A DNA stretch of 64,000 nucleotides from Ascidiaceihabitans sp039975415 (GCF_039975415.1 NZ_JBDWHD010000004.1); one strand, 5' to 3'. Counted from the first letter of the stretch, positions 27,757-37,261 are shown. Program-made: numbers and translations. Notes: generated from the sequence alone by a model not told the origin.

Positions 27757-28779
27757 TTAGTTCTTGGCTTTGTCGACCATTTTGCCCGCAGAAATCCACG
27801 GCATCATGTCGCGCAATTTGCCACCAACAACTTCAATCTGGTGCTCGTCGTTGGACCGGCGCGAAGATTTGATTGTGGGCTGGCCAACAGCGTTTTCGAG
27901 CATGAAGTCACGTACGAATTTGCCGGACTGGATGTCTGACAGAACCGCTTTCATGCGCGCCTTTGTCTCGTCGTAAGGCAAGATGCGCGGGCCGGACACG
28001 TACTGGCCATATTCCGCTGTGTTGGAGATGGAATAATCCATGTTGGCAATGCCGCCTTCATAGATCAGGTCCACGATCAGCTTGGTTTCGTGCAGGCACT
28101 CGAAGTAGGCCATTTCAGGCTCGTAGCCCGCTTCGACCAGTGTTTCAAAGCCCATGCGGATCAGTTCAACGATACCGCCACACAGAACGGCCTGTTCGCC
28201 GAAGAGGTCCGTTTCGCACTCTTCGCGGAAGTCTGTTTCGATGATGCCGGAACGCCCGCCCCCGATGGCAGAGCAATAGGACAGACCGATTTCCAGCGCT
28301 TTGCCGGATGCGTCTTTGTCCACAGCAACAAGGCAAGGCACGCCGCCGCCTTTGGTGTATTCGCCGCGCACCGTGTGGCCTGGGCCTTTTGGCGCCATCA
28401 TCACAACGTCGATGCCCGCTTTTGGCTCAATCAAGCCGAAGTGCACGTTCAGGCCGTGGGCGAATGCGATTGCTGCGCCTTCACGGATGTTGTCGTGGAC
28501 ATATTTTTTGTATGTTTCTGCCTGCAATTCGTCGGGCATTGTGAACATGATCAGGTCGGCCCAAGCTGCGGCTTCGGCGATTTCCATTGTCTTCAGGCCT
28601 TCGCCTTCGGCTTTGGCAATCGAAGGGGAGCCTGCGCGCAGGGCAACAACCACGTTCTTCGCACCGGAATCGCGCAGGTTCAGCGCGTGGGCGTGGCCTT
28701 GGGAGCCGTAGCCCAGGATCGCCACGTTCATGTCTTTGATAAGGTTCACATCGCAATCGCGATCATAGTATACACGCAT
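27757..28779 (-). CDS. ilvC: Ketol-acid reductoisomerase, NADP-dependent
   Basis: The 340-residue class I enzyme catalyses isomerisation and reduction of acetolactate and acetohydroxybutyrate in valine, leucine and isoleucine synthesis. The N-terminal Rossmann domain has the dinucleotide motif GYGSQGHAHALNLRDSG. The C-terminal knotted domain has metal ligands in DLFGEQAVLCGG and later YECLHE-type residues (AYFECLHETKLIVDLIYEGG). It has its own terminator. Two Lrp/AsnC regulator genes are divergent from it, which fits control by amino acids. Confidence 0.98.
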   Translation of the reverse strand: MRVYYDRDCDVNLIKDMNVAILGYGSQGHAHALNLRDSGAKNVVVALRAGSPSIAKAEGEGLKTMEIAEAAAWADLIMFTMPDELQAETYKKYVHDNIREGAAIAFAHGLNVHFGLIEPKAGIDVVMMAPKGPGHTVRGEYTKGGGVPCLVAVDKDASGKALEIGLSYCSAIGGGRSGIIETDFREECETDLFGEQAVLCGGIVELIRMGFETLVEAGYEPEMAYFECLHETKLIVDLIYEGGIANMDYSISNTAEYGQYVSGPRILPYDETKARMKAVLSDIQSGKFVRDFMLENAVGQPTIKSSRRSNDEHQIEVVGGKLRDMMPWISAGKMVDKAKN

Positions 28780-28827
28780 TGTGTTTTCTCCGAGTTGATA
28801 TCTGAACGCTTTATACGCAGCCTTTTT

Positions 28828-28852
28828 CCCAGATGCAGCGTTGCATTTTGGG
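28828..28852. promoter_or_regulatory. Inverted repeat in the ilvC/Lrp divergent region
   Basis: CCCA and TGGG flank ATGCA-GCGT-TGCAT, giving nested arms in 25 bases between ilvC and the first Lrp/AsnC gene. It could be an operator for one of these regulators or a leader hairpin. Confidence 0.3.
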
Positions 28853-28910
28853 TTTATTTAACTACAAACGTGAAAAACAATTCGCCGAAACTATAGATTG
28901 CGAAATTTTC

Positions 28911-29366
28911 ATGCTTGATGATCTGGATCGGCGTATTTTGCGACAATGGCAGGCTGACCCGTCCCTTTCGCCGTCCGAACTTGCACAGAGGTGTGGGGTC
29001 AGCATGGCCAAGCTGGCGCGTCGTCAGGGGCGGTTGCAAGACGCAGGTATCGTCAAAGGGGTTCAGGCTGAAATTGACTGGACGGCGTTGGGCTATTCTG
29101 TCGAAGTGTCGTTGCGTGTCACATTGGACAAGACGGTTGGGCGGGCATTTGAGGACTTCTTTGATGCGGCGCGTTTGGTGCCCGAAGTGATAGAAATGCA
29201 GACATTTTTGGGGCGTGTGGATGTACGTTTGTCAGTGATCGCCCGCGATATGGGCCACTACCAGCACATATACCGCAACCGGATTTTGACCTTGCCCGGT
29301 ATCGCCGACATCGAAGCCTTGATGCAGGTGGCTTTGATCAAATCCAATGAAAGCCTTCCGCTATAA
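28911..29366 (+). CDS. Lrp/AsnC-family regulator 1
   Basis: The 151-residue protein has an N-terminal winged helix-turn-helix (LDDLDRRILRQWQADPSLS, helix LAQRCGVSMAKLARRQGRL) and a C-terminal RAM/AsnC ligand-binding domain. ATG 28911 is chosen because Lrp proteins start immediately with this LD-DRRIL helix; an earlier in-frame ATG would add 26 atypical residues. The recognition helix is unusual (KLARRQGRL rather than VxxRIxRL). It is divergent from ilvC and nine bases ahead of a second Lrp gene. Leucine or related amino acids are likely ligands but unproven. Confidence 0.88.
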   Translation: MLDDLDRRILRQWQADPSLSPSELAQRCGVSMAKLARRQGRLQDAGIVKGVQAEIDWTALGYSVEVSLRVTLDKTVGRAFEDFFDAARLVPEVIEMQTFLGRVDVRLSVIARDMGHYQHIYRNRILTLPGIADIEALMQVALIKSNESLPL

Positions 29367-29375
29367 GGGGCGCAT

Positions 29376-29831
29376 ATGACTGAATATGATGAAATAGACT
29401 TCGCACTTTTGCGGGCATTACAGGTTGATGCTACGCAAAGCGCCGGCGCATTGGGCCGCATCGTGGGTCTGTCACAACCCGCCACATGGCGTCGTATCAA
29501 GCGCTTGCAATCTGCCGGGGTGGTGAAAAACCGCCGATTGCATCTGGATGCAGAAGCTGTCGGGTTCGGAGTCACGGTGTTTTTGGGGGTGAAACTGGCC
29601 ACAAAAGGGCGCGTCAGCCTTGAGGATTTTGAACGCGCGGTCAGCGCCATCCCCGAAGTGCAGCGCGTCGAACATGTTTTGGGGCTGTATGATTACCGTT
29701 TGCGTGTCGTGGCGCGGGACTTGCCGGATTTCGAACGCGTGTTACGGCGCCGCATCATGACGTTGCCCGGTGCGGGTGAAGTCGAAGCCAATGTGTTGCT
29801 GAGCGAAGAACGGCTGCCGGGGCCTCTTTGA
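29376..29831 (+). CDS. Lrp/AsnC-family regulator 2
   Basis: This is also 151 residues long, with a canonical AsnC HTH (EIDFALLRALQVDATQSAGA, LSQPATWRRIKRLQSAGVV) and the AsnC effector domain ending PGAGEVEANVLLSEERLPG. It starts nine bases after regulator 1, so the pair is probably one operon and might form hetero-oligomers. The aminotransferase gene follows after 157 bases on the same strand and is a candidate target together with ilvC. Confidence 0.92.
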   Translation: MTEYDEIDFALLRALQVDATQSAGALGRIVGLSQPATWRRIKRLQSAGVVKNRRLHLDAEAVGFGVTVFLGVKLATKGRVSLEDFERAVSAIPEVQRVEHVLGLYDYRLRVVARDLPDFERVLRRRIMTLPGAGEVEANVLLSEERLPGPL

Positions 29832-29988
29832 TCCAACCACGATAGGGTGCGCGATTTGCCCCATCGGAACGCTTTGCCGTCCATCGGATCGGTGGCCCTG
29901 ACACAAGCCGCTTTGTGCACCCAAGTATACTTTGCCTTTTGCGGGCTCACCGTCATATTCCTTCTTTGAATGTAGGGAGAACAGACAA

Positions 29989-31113
29989 ATGGCGTTGCTT
30001 GAAACGGTAGATCCAAACGGACTTGAAGAGTTTAGCGTGGTGTTCACTGACCGCAGCCTGAACCACATGAGCGTGGCGTTTCAGCAAGTTATGAACGACA
30101 TCTCCAGCATGCTAAAAGAAGTGTACGCCGCTGATGCAGTGGTTGTGGTGCCCGGTGGCGGGACGTTCGGCATGGAGGCCGTCGCACGCCAGTTTGGCAA
30201 GGATGCCGATGTATTGGTCGTACGCAATGGCTGGTTCAGCTACCGTTGGAGCCAGATTTTCGACATGGGGGGCTTGGCGGCCTCAACCACGGTTTTGAAA
30301 GCCAGTCAGACAGGCAACGCAACTGTTTCACCCTTCGCACCGGCCCCGATCGCAGAGGTCGTTGACGCAATCCGCACCCAAAAACCCGATGTTGTGTTTG
30401 CGCCGCATGTGGAAACATCCGCGGGTGTGATCTTGCCCGATGACTATATAGCCGCCATGGCGGCCGCAGCCCATGATGTCGGGGCCTTGATGGTTCTGGA
30501 TTGTATCGCCTCGGGTTGCGCTTGGGTCGATATGAAAGCCACCGGTGTCGATGTGTTGATTTCGGCGCCACAAAAAGGCTGGAGCGCCTCACCCTGTGCC
30601 GGTTTGGTGATGTTGTCGGATCGTGCAATTGCGCGGATGACCGAAAGGCAGTCAGACAGCTTTGCAATTGATTTGGGCAAATGGCACGCGATTATGCAGG
30701 CGTATGTCGGGGGCGGCCATGCCTATCACGCAACTTTGCCAACAGACGCTTTGCGCGACTTCCGCGATACAATGCTGGAAACCAAAAGCTACGGGTTTGG
30801 GCGTTTGAAAGACGCACAATGGGCGCTTGGAACGGCTGTCCGCGACATGCTGGCCGCCAAAGGCGTGGTGTCTGTGGCAGCACAAGGATTTGGCGCACCG
30901 GGCGTCGTGGTCAGCTACACGTCGGATGCAGACATTCAGAACGGCAAACGCTTTGCTGCAAAAGGCATGCAAATTGCAGCCGGTGTACCGTTGCAATGTG
31001 ATGAACCCGAAGATTTCAAAACTTTCCGTATCGGATTGTTCGGGTTGGATAAATTGTATGATGTTGAAGCAACAGTGGATCGTTTGGGACGTGTTGTGGA
31101 TCAGGTGCTGTAA
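29989..31113 (+). CDS. Class V aminotransferase (alanine-glyoxylate type)
   Basis: The 374-residue PLP enzyme has fold-type I features: the VVVPGGGTFGMEAVARQF glycine loop, LDCIASGCAWVDMKATGVD, and PLP Lys196 in SAPQKGWSASPCAGLVML. It resembles the alanine-glyoxylate and serine-pyruvate aminotransferase group. ATG 29989 follows GGGAGA at nine bases. An upstream in-frame ATG lacks a site. The two Lrp-type genes just upstream suggest amino-acid-responsive expression. The exact donor and acceptor are not known. Confidence 0.87.
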   Translation: MALLETVDPNGLEEFSVVFTDRSLNHMSVAFQQVMNDISSMLKEVYAADAVVVVPGGGTFGMEAVARQFGKDADVLVVRNGWFSYRWSQIFDMGGLAASTTVLKASQTGNATVSPFAPAPIAEVVDAIRTQKPDVVFAPHVETSAGVILPDDYIAAMAAAAHDVGALMVLDCIASGCAWVDMKATGVDVLISAPQKGWSASPCAGLVMLSDRAIARMTERQSDSFAIDLGKWHAIMQAYVGGGHAYHATLPTDALRDFRDTMLETKSYGFGRLKDAQWALGTAVRDMLAAKGVVSVAAQGFGAPGVVVSYTSDADIQNGKRFAAKGMQIAAGVPLQCDEPEDFKTFRIGLFGLDKLYDVEATVDRLGRVVDQVL

Positions 31114-31171
31114 ACGGCTCCCGTTTTTCGGCACACTTAAAGCACGGGAAAGGGATGCACAAAGTTTGCAG

Positions 31172-32374
31172 CTATTTTCCCGTCCCCAATCCCATTTGCA
31201 TTAGCGTTTTGCGCACGGGCCCCAACACGTAGATCGCGTTCAATCCCATGGCCCGCGCGTCGCGTAGGGCAGGGTGTGCGACTTGGCTGGCTCTGTTCAG
31301 CAGATCAATGCCGGTCACACGCAGGCGCACGTCGGACAGGCGCGCTTTTTGATAAGCATCCAGCATGTCCGCATCGCCAAGGCCATCGGGGTTCGCTTTT
31401 GCAAATTCCAGAAGCGTCGCGGTGTCTTGCAAGCTCATGTTCAGGCCTTGGGCGCCGATAGGGGGCATAACATGGGCCGCCTCTGCGATCAGCGCAACCC
31501 GTTGCCCCCGCATTTCGGTCGCGGTCTGGCTGATGATGGGCCAAATGGTGCGGTTTGACGCAAGCGTCAAAGGGCCAAACAGCCCGCAGCTGCGTGTCGT
31601 CATTTCGGCCTCGAACGCGGCGACATCCATATTATGGCGGGCTTGAGATTTGGGGCCGTCGTCCATCCATACCACCGCAGAACAAGGTTTCCCTTGGTAG
31701 TCGGGCAGTGGCACCAAGGTGAAAGGGCCGCCTGTGCGGTGAATTTCCGTAGACACATTTTCATGTGGCACGGTGTGGGTGACCGCGAAGGCAAGCGCCT
31801 TTTGACCATAGCGTTTTGTGGTCACGTCAATGCCTGCCGCTTGCCGCATAGGCGATGTGCGCCCGTCAGCTGCGATCACCAGTTTTGTGTTGATTTTGCT
31901 GCCGTCCGATAACCCAACCCGCGCTGTTTTTGTGCGGGTGAAAAGGGTGGTTGTGGCGGTACCGGGGCGGAAATCCACTGTGTCGAGGTGGTCCAACCGG
32001 TTCAGGATTTCGCGGCGCAGTATATAGTTGGGAAAATTCCACCCAAAGGGCGCATCTGAAATATCAGCGGCGTTAAATTCTTTGGTGATGCGCGCTGTTG
32101 GCGCCTGCCCACCGGCGTCGACAATGCGCATGATTTGCAGCGCCGCAGAGTAGGGCGCAATGTGGTCCCAAATGCCTGCGTCTTGCAAAACACGGCTAGC
32201 AGGTTGCAACATGGCTGTTGTACGCATATCCGCCCCGACCGCGTCACGTTGCGTGACCGGGGGTGTAGGATCAACGCAAATCACATGAAATCCCGCAGTG
32301 CCGAAGGCGGCCGCGGCCGTTAGCCCGGCAATGCCGCCACCGGATATCACGATATCGCAGGTTTGGTTGGTCAT
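31172..32374 (-). CDS. UbiH/UbiF-family FAD monooxygenase
   Basis: The 400-residue flavoprotein has the FAD-binding motif SGGGIAGLTAA (11-21), a middle motif LVIAADGRTSPMR, and the second FAD motif ALIAEAAHVMPPIGAQGLNM. These mark the ubiquinone hydroxylase family (UbiH, UbiF, UbiI, UbiL) acting on prenylated phenols at the membrane. The usual GDAAH of the family is EAAH here, a change at a phosphate-contact Gly-Asp, seen in some alphaproteobacterial members. Which ring position it hydroxylates cannot be told. It is convergent with the aminotransferase. Confidence 0.87.
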   Translation of the reverse strand: MTNQTCDIVISGGGIAGLTAAAAFGTAGFHVICVDPTPPVTQRDAVGADMRTTAMLQPASRVLQDAGIWDHIAPYSAALQIMRIVDAGGQAPTARITKEFNAADISDAPFGWNFPNYILRREILNRLDHLDTVDFRPGTATTTLFTRTKTARVGLSDGSKINTKLVIAADGRTSPMRQAAGIDVTTKRYGQKALAFAVTHTVPHENVSTEIHRTGGPFTLVPLPDYQGKPCSAVVWMDDGPKSQARHNMDVAAFEAEMTTRSCGLFGPLTLASNRTIWPIISQTATEMRGQRVALIAEAAHVMPPIGAQGLNMSLQDTATLLEFAKANPDGLGDADMLDAYQKARLSDVRLRVTGIDLLNRASQVAHPALRDARAMGLNAIYVLGPVRKTLMQMGLGTGK

Positions 32375-32459
32375 GTGCGCACCTATGTTTGTCGTATTGA
32401 TGAAGCGATTAAACTATAGTTAGGGCGCGTATGGCCTTTTGACCAAGCGGCATCCTGTC

Positions 32460-33128
32460 CTACCCCGTCAACTCCTGCAAAAATGCCGTTAGATCATGGG
32501 TATGATGATGCAGGTAAGGTGCATCTTGACGGGTTTCGGCGACATGGATCGTTCGCATTCCCATGGCATGGGGCACTTCCAGATTGCGCAATTCGTCTTC
32601 GAACATCGCAGCGTTTTGTGTGTCTATGCCATCTGTAGCAAAGACCTGTTGAAAGGCTTCGGCACGGGGTTTGGGCACGTAATTTGCGTGCTCAACGCCG
32701 TAAACCGCATGAAACAAGCCGTCTAACCCACGGGCTTTTAACACGTTTTGCGCGTAAGGCTCTGTTCCGTTTGTGTAGACGATTTTGCGCCCGGGCAGGT
32801 CTTTGATCATTGCAGCCAACGCCATGTCTTTGGTCATGTGGCTTAGGTCGATTTGATGCACGTCGTGCAAAAAGGGCCAAGGCGGGACACCGTGTTCATG
32901 CATTAAGCCTGCCAATGACGTGCCGTAGGTCTGCCAATACTGCACCCGCAGCCTGTCGGCCTCAACGGCATCAACACCCACAGCATCCATCACAAAATCG
33001 CGCATTTTGACTTCGATCTGATCGAACAAACGATCGGTCGGTGGATAAAGCGTGTTATCAAGGTCGAAGACCCAGGCACGGACATGGGAAAAGGCGCTTT
33101 GCAACATGGGGCCTTGCATAGCAGGCAT
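32460..33128 (-). CDS. HAD-superfamily pyrimidine 5'-nucleotidase
   Basis: The 222-residue protein has the HAD nucleophile motif VFDLDNTLYPP (Asp22, Asp24), motif II YTNGT, motif III Lys in YVPKPRAEAF and motif IV FEDELRNL. The DLDNTLYPP form is typical of the pyrimidine 5'-nucleotidase (SDT1-like) branch, which dephosphorylates UMP and CMP. The start is uncertain because three Met codons lie within eight residues and none has a strong site. It is divergent from the GntR gene with 81 bases between them. Confidence 0.87.
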   Translation of the reverse strand: MPAMQGPMLQSAFSHVRAWVFDLDNTLYPPTDRLFDQIEVKMRDFVMDAVGVDAVEADRLRVQYWQTYGTSLAGLMHEHGVPPWPFLHDVHQIDLSHMTKDMALAAMIKDLPGRKIVYTNGTEPYAQNVLKARGLDGLFHAVYGVEHANYVPKPRAEAFQQVFATDGIDTQNAAMFEDELRNLEVPHAMGMRTIHVAETRQDAPYLHHHTHDLTAFLQELTG

Positions 33129-33209
33129 GGTATTGCATGCAAGATCAAAGCCTTGCGCATCGCTTGACGTGCGTTAAGGTGATGGACCTTTTGTGATCGG
33201 ATCCTTGCT

Positions 33210-33854
33210 ATGAAATCGAACCCCACTGACGCCTATTCCATGATCCTCGAAGCGATTGATGTTGGGGTCTACAAGCCTGGTGACCGCTTGGTAGAAAGTG
33301 AATTGGCGGAACGCTTTGGTGTGTCGCGCACACCCATCCGCGAAGCTTTGCAGCGTCTGGAGACCCAATCGCTTTTGGCGCGGGACGGACGGAGCCTGAT
33401 CGTGGCGTCTTTGGATCACAATCAAATGGCAGAGCTTTATGTGGTGCGTCGTGAACTGGAAGGGTTGGCGGCGTCTTTGGCTGCGCGGCACGCAAATGAG
33501 GAAGAAGTCAGTATTCTGCGTCACATGGTCGAACAAGATAACGCACTTGTGGACGATGCGGCGGCATTGGCCCGCGCAAATCGCCGTTTTCACAAACAAA
33601 TCCACCTTGCGTCGCACAACCGCTATCTCGTGCAGCAGCTGGATTTGGTGCATCGGACGATGGCGTTGATGGCGACCACGTCGCTGGCGGCTCAGGGGCG
33701 CGGGGCGATCGCACAGCGTGAACACGATGCCATTGTCACTGCGATTGAAGCCAAAGACGAAGCGGCCGCAGGTGCGGCGCTGCGTGAACATATTTCTGTG
33801 GCATTCATGACCCGCTTGAAACAGGATGCGGCGCGACGCGAAGAAGAAGCCTAA
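33210..33854 (+). CDS. GntR-family regulator, FadR/VanR branch
   Basis: The 214-residue protein has an N-terminal winged helix (AERFGVSRTPIREALQRLETQ) and an all-helical FCD ligand-binding domain whose metal-binding residues include NRRFHKQIHLAS and EHDAIVTAI and LREHI. Such regulators bind small carboxylates. Possible targets are the divergent HAD gene or a distant locus; none is proven. It is convergent with the glycosyltransferase gene. Confidence 0.92.
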   Translation: MKSNPTDAYSMILEAIDVGVYKPGDRLVESELAERFGVSRTPIREALQRLETQSLLARDGRSLIVASLDHNQMAELYVVRRELEGLAASLAARHANEEEVSILRHMVEQDNALVDDAAALARANRRFHKQIHLASHNRYLVQQLDLVHRTMALMATTSLAAQGRGAIAQREHDAIVTAIEAKDEAAAGAALREHISVAFMTRLKQDAARREEEA

Positions 33855-33880
33855 GCGCCAAAGGCTTAAACGCTTGGCGG

Positions 33881-35812
33881 TCAGCTTGTGTCGGCAGATG
33901 GCGTGTCGGTGCGGTGGGCCACACCGTGTTCGGTTTTGTCCCAATAGAACGGGTCTGTGATCATCTCGTAGAGGGCCTTGTAACTGGCTAAAGCGCCAAG
34001 GGTAAAATAGACTGGCATGGTTGGAACCCATGCCATCAAATGGCGGTGTGGACGCCCCGACACAGCCACCAGCCCCATGGCCAGAGACAGCAATTCAGCG
34101 CCAATAAACAAGAACATCATCGCCACCAAAAGATCCGCCCCGAACATGCCTTGCGCGGGATGGGCTAGGCCCAAAGGCACAAGCCAGAAGGACCATAAAA
34201 GCGGGGCCAAGGCGAATTGCGAAAACGAGGCCAGAAAAATCGCCTGAAGCCCCATAAACCGCACAAACCCAAGGTCTTTCATCAGCTGGCCCGGTGCCCG
34301 CATGTGCACGCAATAGGTGATTAAAAACCCTTTCAACCATCGCGACCTTTGCCTGACCCACGGCCACGCGCGGCAGTTTGCCTCTTCATGGGTGACGGTG
34401 GGCAACAGTTCAGTGACATATCCGTGCCGCGCCAACCGGACCCCCAAATCTGCATCTTCGGTGACGTTATGCGCGTCCCATCCCCCCAGTTTCTCCAAAA
34501 TATCGCGTTTGAAGAAAAGAGTTGTTCCCCCCAAAGGGATCACAAGCCCAAGACGGGCCATGCCGGGCATGACCAGCCGCCACCACGTTGCGTATTCGAT
34601 GGTGAAACACCGTGAAATCCAGTTTGTGCGCGGGTTGTAATAGTCCAGAACACCCTGCAAACATGCTGTGTTTTCAGGGGCTTGGTTGAAGCGCATAACG
34701 ACTTTTTCGATCTGATCCGGCTCAGGGGCGTCTTCGGCGTCCCACACCCCGATAATACTGCCATGACAAAAATCCAGCGCGTAATTCAACGCGCGGGGTT
34801 TGGTGGTTGGGCCTGCGGCTTCGGGGACTTCAATCACGCTGATCCAAGGGGGCAATTCGGTGTTTGCAAGGGTGTGGCGTGTGATGGTGTCTTTGACCTC
34901 TAGCACCAAAACGACGTTAAGCAAGGATTTGGGATACGTCAGCCGCGACAAGCGTTTTACCAACGCACCTGCGATTTCTTTTTCGCGCAACAGCGGAACC
35001 ATGATGGACACACGTGGCAGTCGAAACTGGTTTTGGTCGAGGGTCGAAACCTCTGGACTGTGGGCAACTGATTGCACGATCTGCGCAAGAAAAGCGCCAC
35101 TTTTCAGCACTGTGGTTAAGATCAGGGTGAAAACAGCCCAGACCACCGCGAGCCCGATCATCAATTTGGGTGCCACCAATAAACTTAACAAAAGCGCCCC
35201 GAAGACTGCGATGGCAAGACCGTTGCGGTTCGGAATTTTGCGGCCCCAATTGCGGCAGCTTTCGATGCTGGGCACGCGGGCCACAGCCTTTTGGGCCAAT
35301 TCAAACCCATAGAGGCGACTCAATTGGGTCTGAATGTGCATCGGGTCAGCGATGACGGGCAACATTGTGGTACGCAAACTGCCAACACAAGCGCGGAAAT
35401 GGTCAAATTTGGCAGGGTCGTTGGTGGCCACAAGAAGGGTGTTGCCGATCCATAACCATGGCACCACACGGTGTTTCAAGCATAGCGTGGCAGGCAAGGC
35501 GTCTGCCATGCCAAGGCGTGGTTCGTCTTGGTTCAGGTCAATGCGTTGGGCGTTATATTGTTTGGACAATGTATCAAGGATGACGTCATCACTGATCAAT
35601 CCGTCAGCTTTCAAAATATCACCCAACCGCGCATCAATCCGCGCCTGAAGCCCCATGGCATTGACCAGATCGGTTTGGCTGATTGCGCCCGTATTCACCA
35701 AATGCCGCCCGAAGGGGGCGGGTGCCACATCGGGCACCACGCCGGCCGGGTCTGCAAATCTGAGCCTTGGATCACTCACGTCGAAAGCCTTTGGATGAAC
35801 TGCGTCACCCAA
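33881..35812 (-). CDS. Membrane GT2 glycosyltransferase with N-terminal MshEN-like domain
   Basis: This 643-residue protein begins with an MshEN/GspE-N-like region (about 34-170: FGRHLVNTGAISQTDLVNAM, LGDILKADGLISDDVILDTL). Such domains can bind cyclic di-GMP. Two helices at about 196-240 follow. A processive GT2 domain then has WDAEDAPEP (the D-x-D equivalent), EDADLGVRLAR and the QRSRW acceptor motif. Further helices complete it. The layout resembles NfrB-type and cellulose-synthase-like enzymes that make an extracellular polysaccharide. A CtrA-type box lies 20 bases upstream. The polymer is unknown. No partner polysaccharide genes are adjacent. Confidence 0.85.
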   Translation of the reverse strand: MGDAVHPKAFDVSDPRLRFADPAGVVPDVAPAPFGRHLVNTGAISQTDLVNAMGLQARIDARLGDILKADGLISDDVILDTLSKQYNAQRIDLNQDEPRLGMADALPATLCLKHRVVPWLWIGNTLLVATNDPAKFDHFRACVGSLRTTMLPVIADPMHIQTQLSRLYGFELAQKAVARVPSIESCRNWGRKIPNRNGLAIAVFGALLLSLLVAPKLMIGLAVVWAVFTLILTTVLKSGAFLAQIVQSVAHSPEVSTLDQNQFRLPRVSIMVPLLREKEIAGALVKRLSRLTYPKSLLNVVLVLEVKDTITRHTLANTELPPWISVIEVPEAAGPTTKPRALNYALDFCHGSIIGVWDAEDAPEPDQIEKVVMRFNQAPENTACLQGVLDYYNPRTNWISRCFTIEYATWWRLVMPGMARLGLVIPLGGTTLFFKRDILEKLGGWDAHNVTEDADLGVRLARHGYVTELLPTVTHEEANCRAWPWVRQRSRWLKGFLITYCVHMRAPGQLMKDLGFVRFMGLQAIFLASFSQFALAPLLWSFWLVPLGLAHPAQGMFGADLLVAMMFLFIGAELLSLAMGLVAVSGRPHRHLMAWVPTMPVYFTLGALASYKALYEMITDPFYWDKTEHGVAHRTDTPSADTS

Positions 35813-35831
35813 TGCTCCTGCCTGAGCAGAG

Positions 35832-35846
35832 TTAATGGTCCGTTAA
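35832..35846 (-). promoter_or_regulatory. Candidate CtrA box before the glycosyltransferase
   Basis: On the minus strand the sequence is TTAACGGACCATTAA followed by C, a full TTAA-N7-TTAAC match, 20 bases before the start codon. A second half-site, GTTAAC, lies at about 35860-35865. Confidence 0.45.
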
Positions 35847-35911
35847 AATTTGAAGCGCCGTTAACGAAGCGCAGCATTTTCAACCACAGAGTGTTGAAAA
35901 TGCTAAAAAAC

Positions 35912-37069
35912 TTAAGCGCGTGCGGCCATGGCCTCTGCAAAACGTTCAAAAAGATAGAAGCTGTCTTGTGGCCCCGGGCTGGCTTCGGGGTGGTGCTGCA
36001 CTGAAAACACCGGACGATCTTTCATGCGGATGCCACAGTTCGACCCGTCGAACAGCGAGGTGTGCGTTTCGATGATGCCGTCGGGCAGGCTTTGCGCATC
36101 TACAGCAAACCCGTGGTTCATGGATGTGATTTCGACCTTGTTTGTGTCGTGGTCTTTCACAGGGTGGTTTGCGCCGTGGTGGCCGTGGTTCATTTTGACG
36201 GTCTGTGCGCCAAGTGCCAGTGCCAGCATCTGGTGGCCGAGGCAAATTCCAAAGACGGGCAGGGTGGTTTGGTTCAGAACGCCCTGAATCATCGGCACAG
36301 CATATGCACCAGTGGCGGCAGGGTCACCGGGGCCGTTGGACAGAAACACGCCGTCCGGTTTATGGGACAGGACGTCTTCAGTGGTTGCGGTGGCAGGTAG
36401 AACAGTCACATCGCAACCAGCAGATGCGAGGCAGCGCAGGATATTGCGTTTGGCGCCATAATCGATGGCGACAACTTTGTATTTGGGGGCTTCCTGACGG
36501 GTGTAGCCGTCGGGCCAAGCCCACCGCATTTCATCCCAGCGATAAGACTGGGCACAGGTGACTTCACGCGCCAAATCCATACCTTCCAGGCCTGCAAAAG
36601 CACGGGCTTTTGCGACCAGCGCCTCAACGTCAAATTCGCCGTCCGGATTGTGGGCCAACGCCACGTGAGGTGCGCCTGCCTGGCGGATAGCACGGGTCAA
36701 GCGGCGTGTGTCCACACCACCGATCGCGATACGCCCACGTGTGGCGAGCCAGTCACCCAAAGGTCCCGCGCTGCGCCAGTTGGACGGGGTGGTTGGCATC
36801 CATTTCACAACCATACCAGCGGCCACAGGATCTGCGGTTTCGTCATCTTCCGGGGTGACGCCGGTGTTGCCGATGTGGGGGAAGGTGAACGTCACAACCT
36901 GACCTGCATACGACGGGTCGGTCATGATTTCCTGATAGCCCGTCATGGCGGTGTTGAAACACAGCTCTGCTGTGGTTTCGCCAGTTGCGCCAAAGCCGAT
37001 GCCGTAAAACAACGTCCCATCCGCAAGAGCCAAACAGGCGGTGGGGCGGTTGGGGGCGGAAGCGGTCAT
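35912..37069 (-). CDS. carA: Carbamoyl phosphate synthase small subunit
   Basis: The 385-residue subunit releases ammonia from glutamine for the large subunit in arginine and pyrimidine synthesis. The N-terminal domain has FYGIGFGATGETTAELCFNT and TGYQEIMTDPSYAGQ. The class I amidotransferase domain has nucleophile Cys276 in FGICLGHQ and the SNGPGDP loop. The late His and Glu are in VQHHPEASPGP. ATG 37069 has AAGAGAGG upstream; an in-frame start ten codons earlier is weaker. carB is not in the window, so the two subunits are encoded apart. Confidence 0.96.
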   Translation of the reverse strand: MTASAPNRPTACLALADGTLFYGIGFGATGETTAELCFNTAMTGYQEIMTDPSYAGQVVTFTFPHIGNTGVTPEDDETADPVAAGMVVKWMPTTPSNWRSAGPLGDWLATRGRIAIGGVDTRRLTRAIRQAGAPHVALAHNPDGEFDVEALVAKARAFAGLEGMDLAREVTCAQSYRWDEMRWAWPDGYTRQEAPKYKVVAIDYGAKRNILRCLASAGCDVTVLPATATTEDVLSHKPDGVFLSNGPGDPAATGAYAVPMIQGVLNQTTLPVFGICLGHQMLALALGAQTVKMNHGHHGANHPVKDHDTNKVEITSMNHGFAVDAQSLPDGIIETHTSLFDGSNCGIRMKDRPVFSVQHHPEASPGPQDSFYLFERFAEAMAARA

Positions 37070-37261
37070 GGGCGAGCCTCTCTTGCAGAATCTGAGCAAA
37101 TTTGTCGGAACTTAATGCCGTGGTCTGTTCGGGTCAAGTGGATATGTGTTTTGTAAATTGTTTTAAATCAACGGGTTAGCAAATTGAGAGATGGTTGCGC
37201 TGCACTGCGGCAAACGGTAGAGTACAAGGCTGTGAGGCAACCCGTGGGGATGGGACATAAA

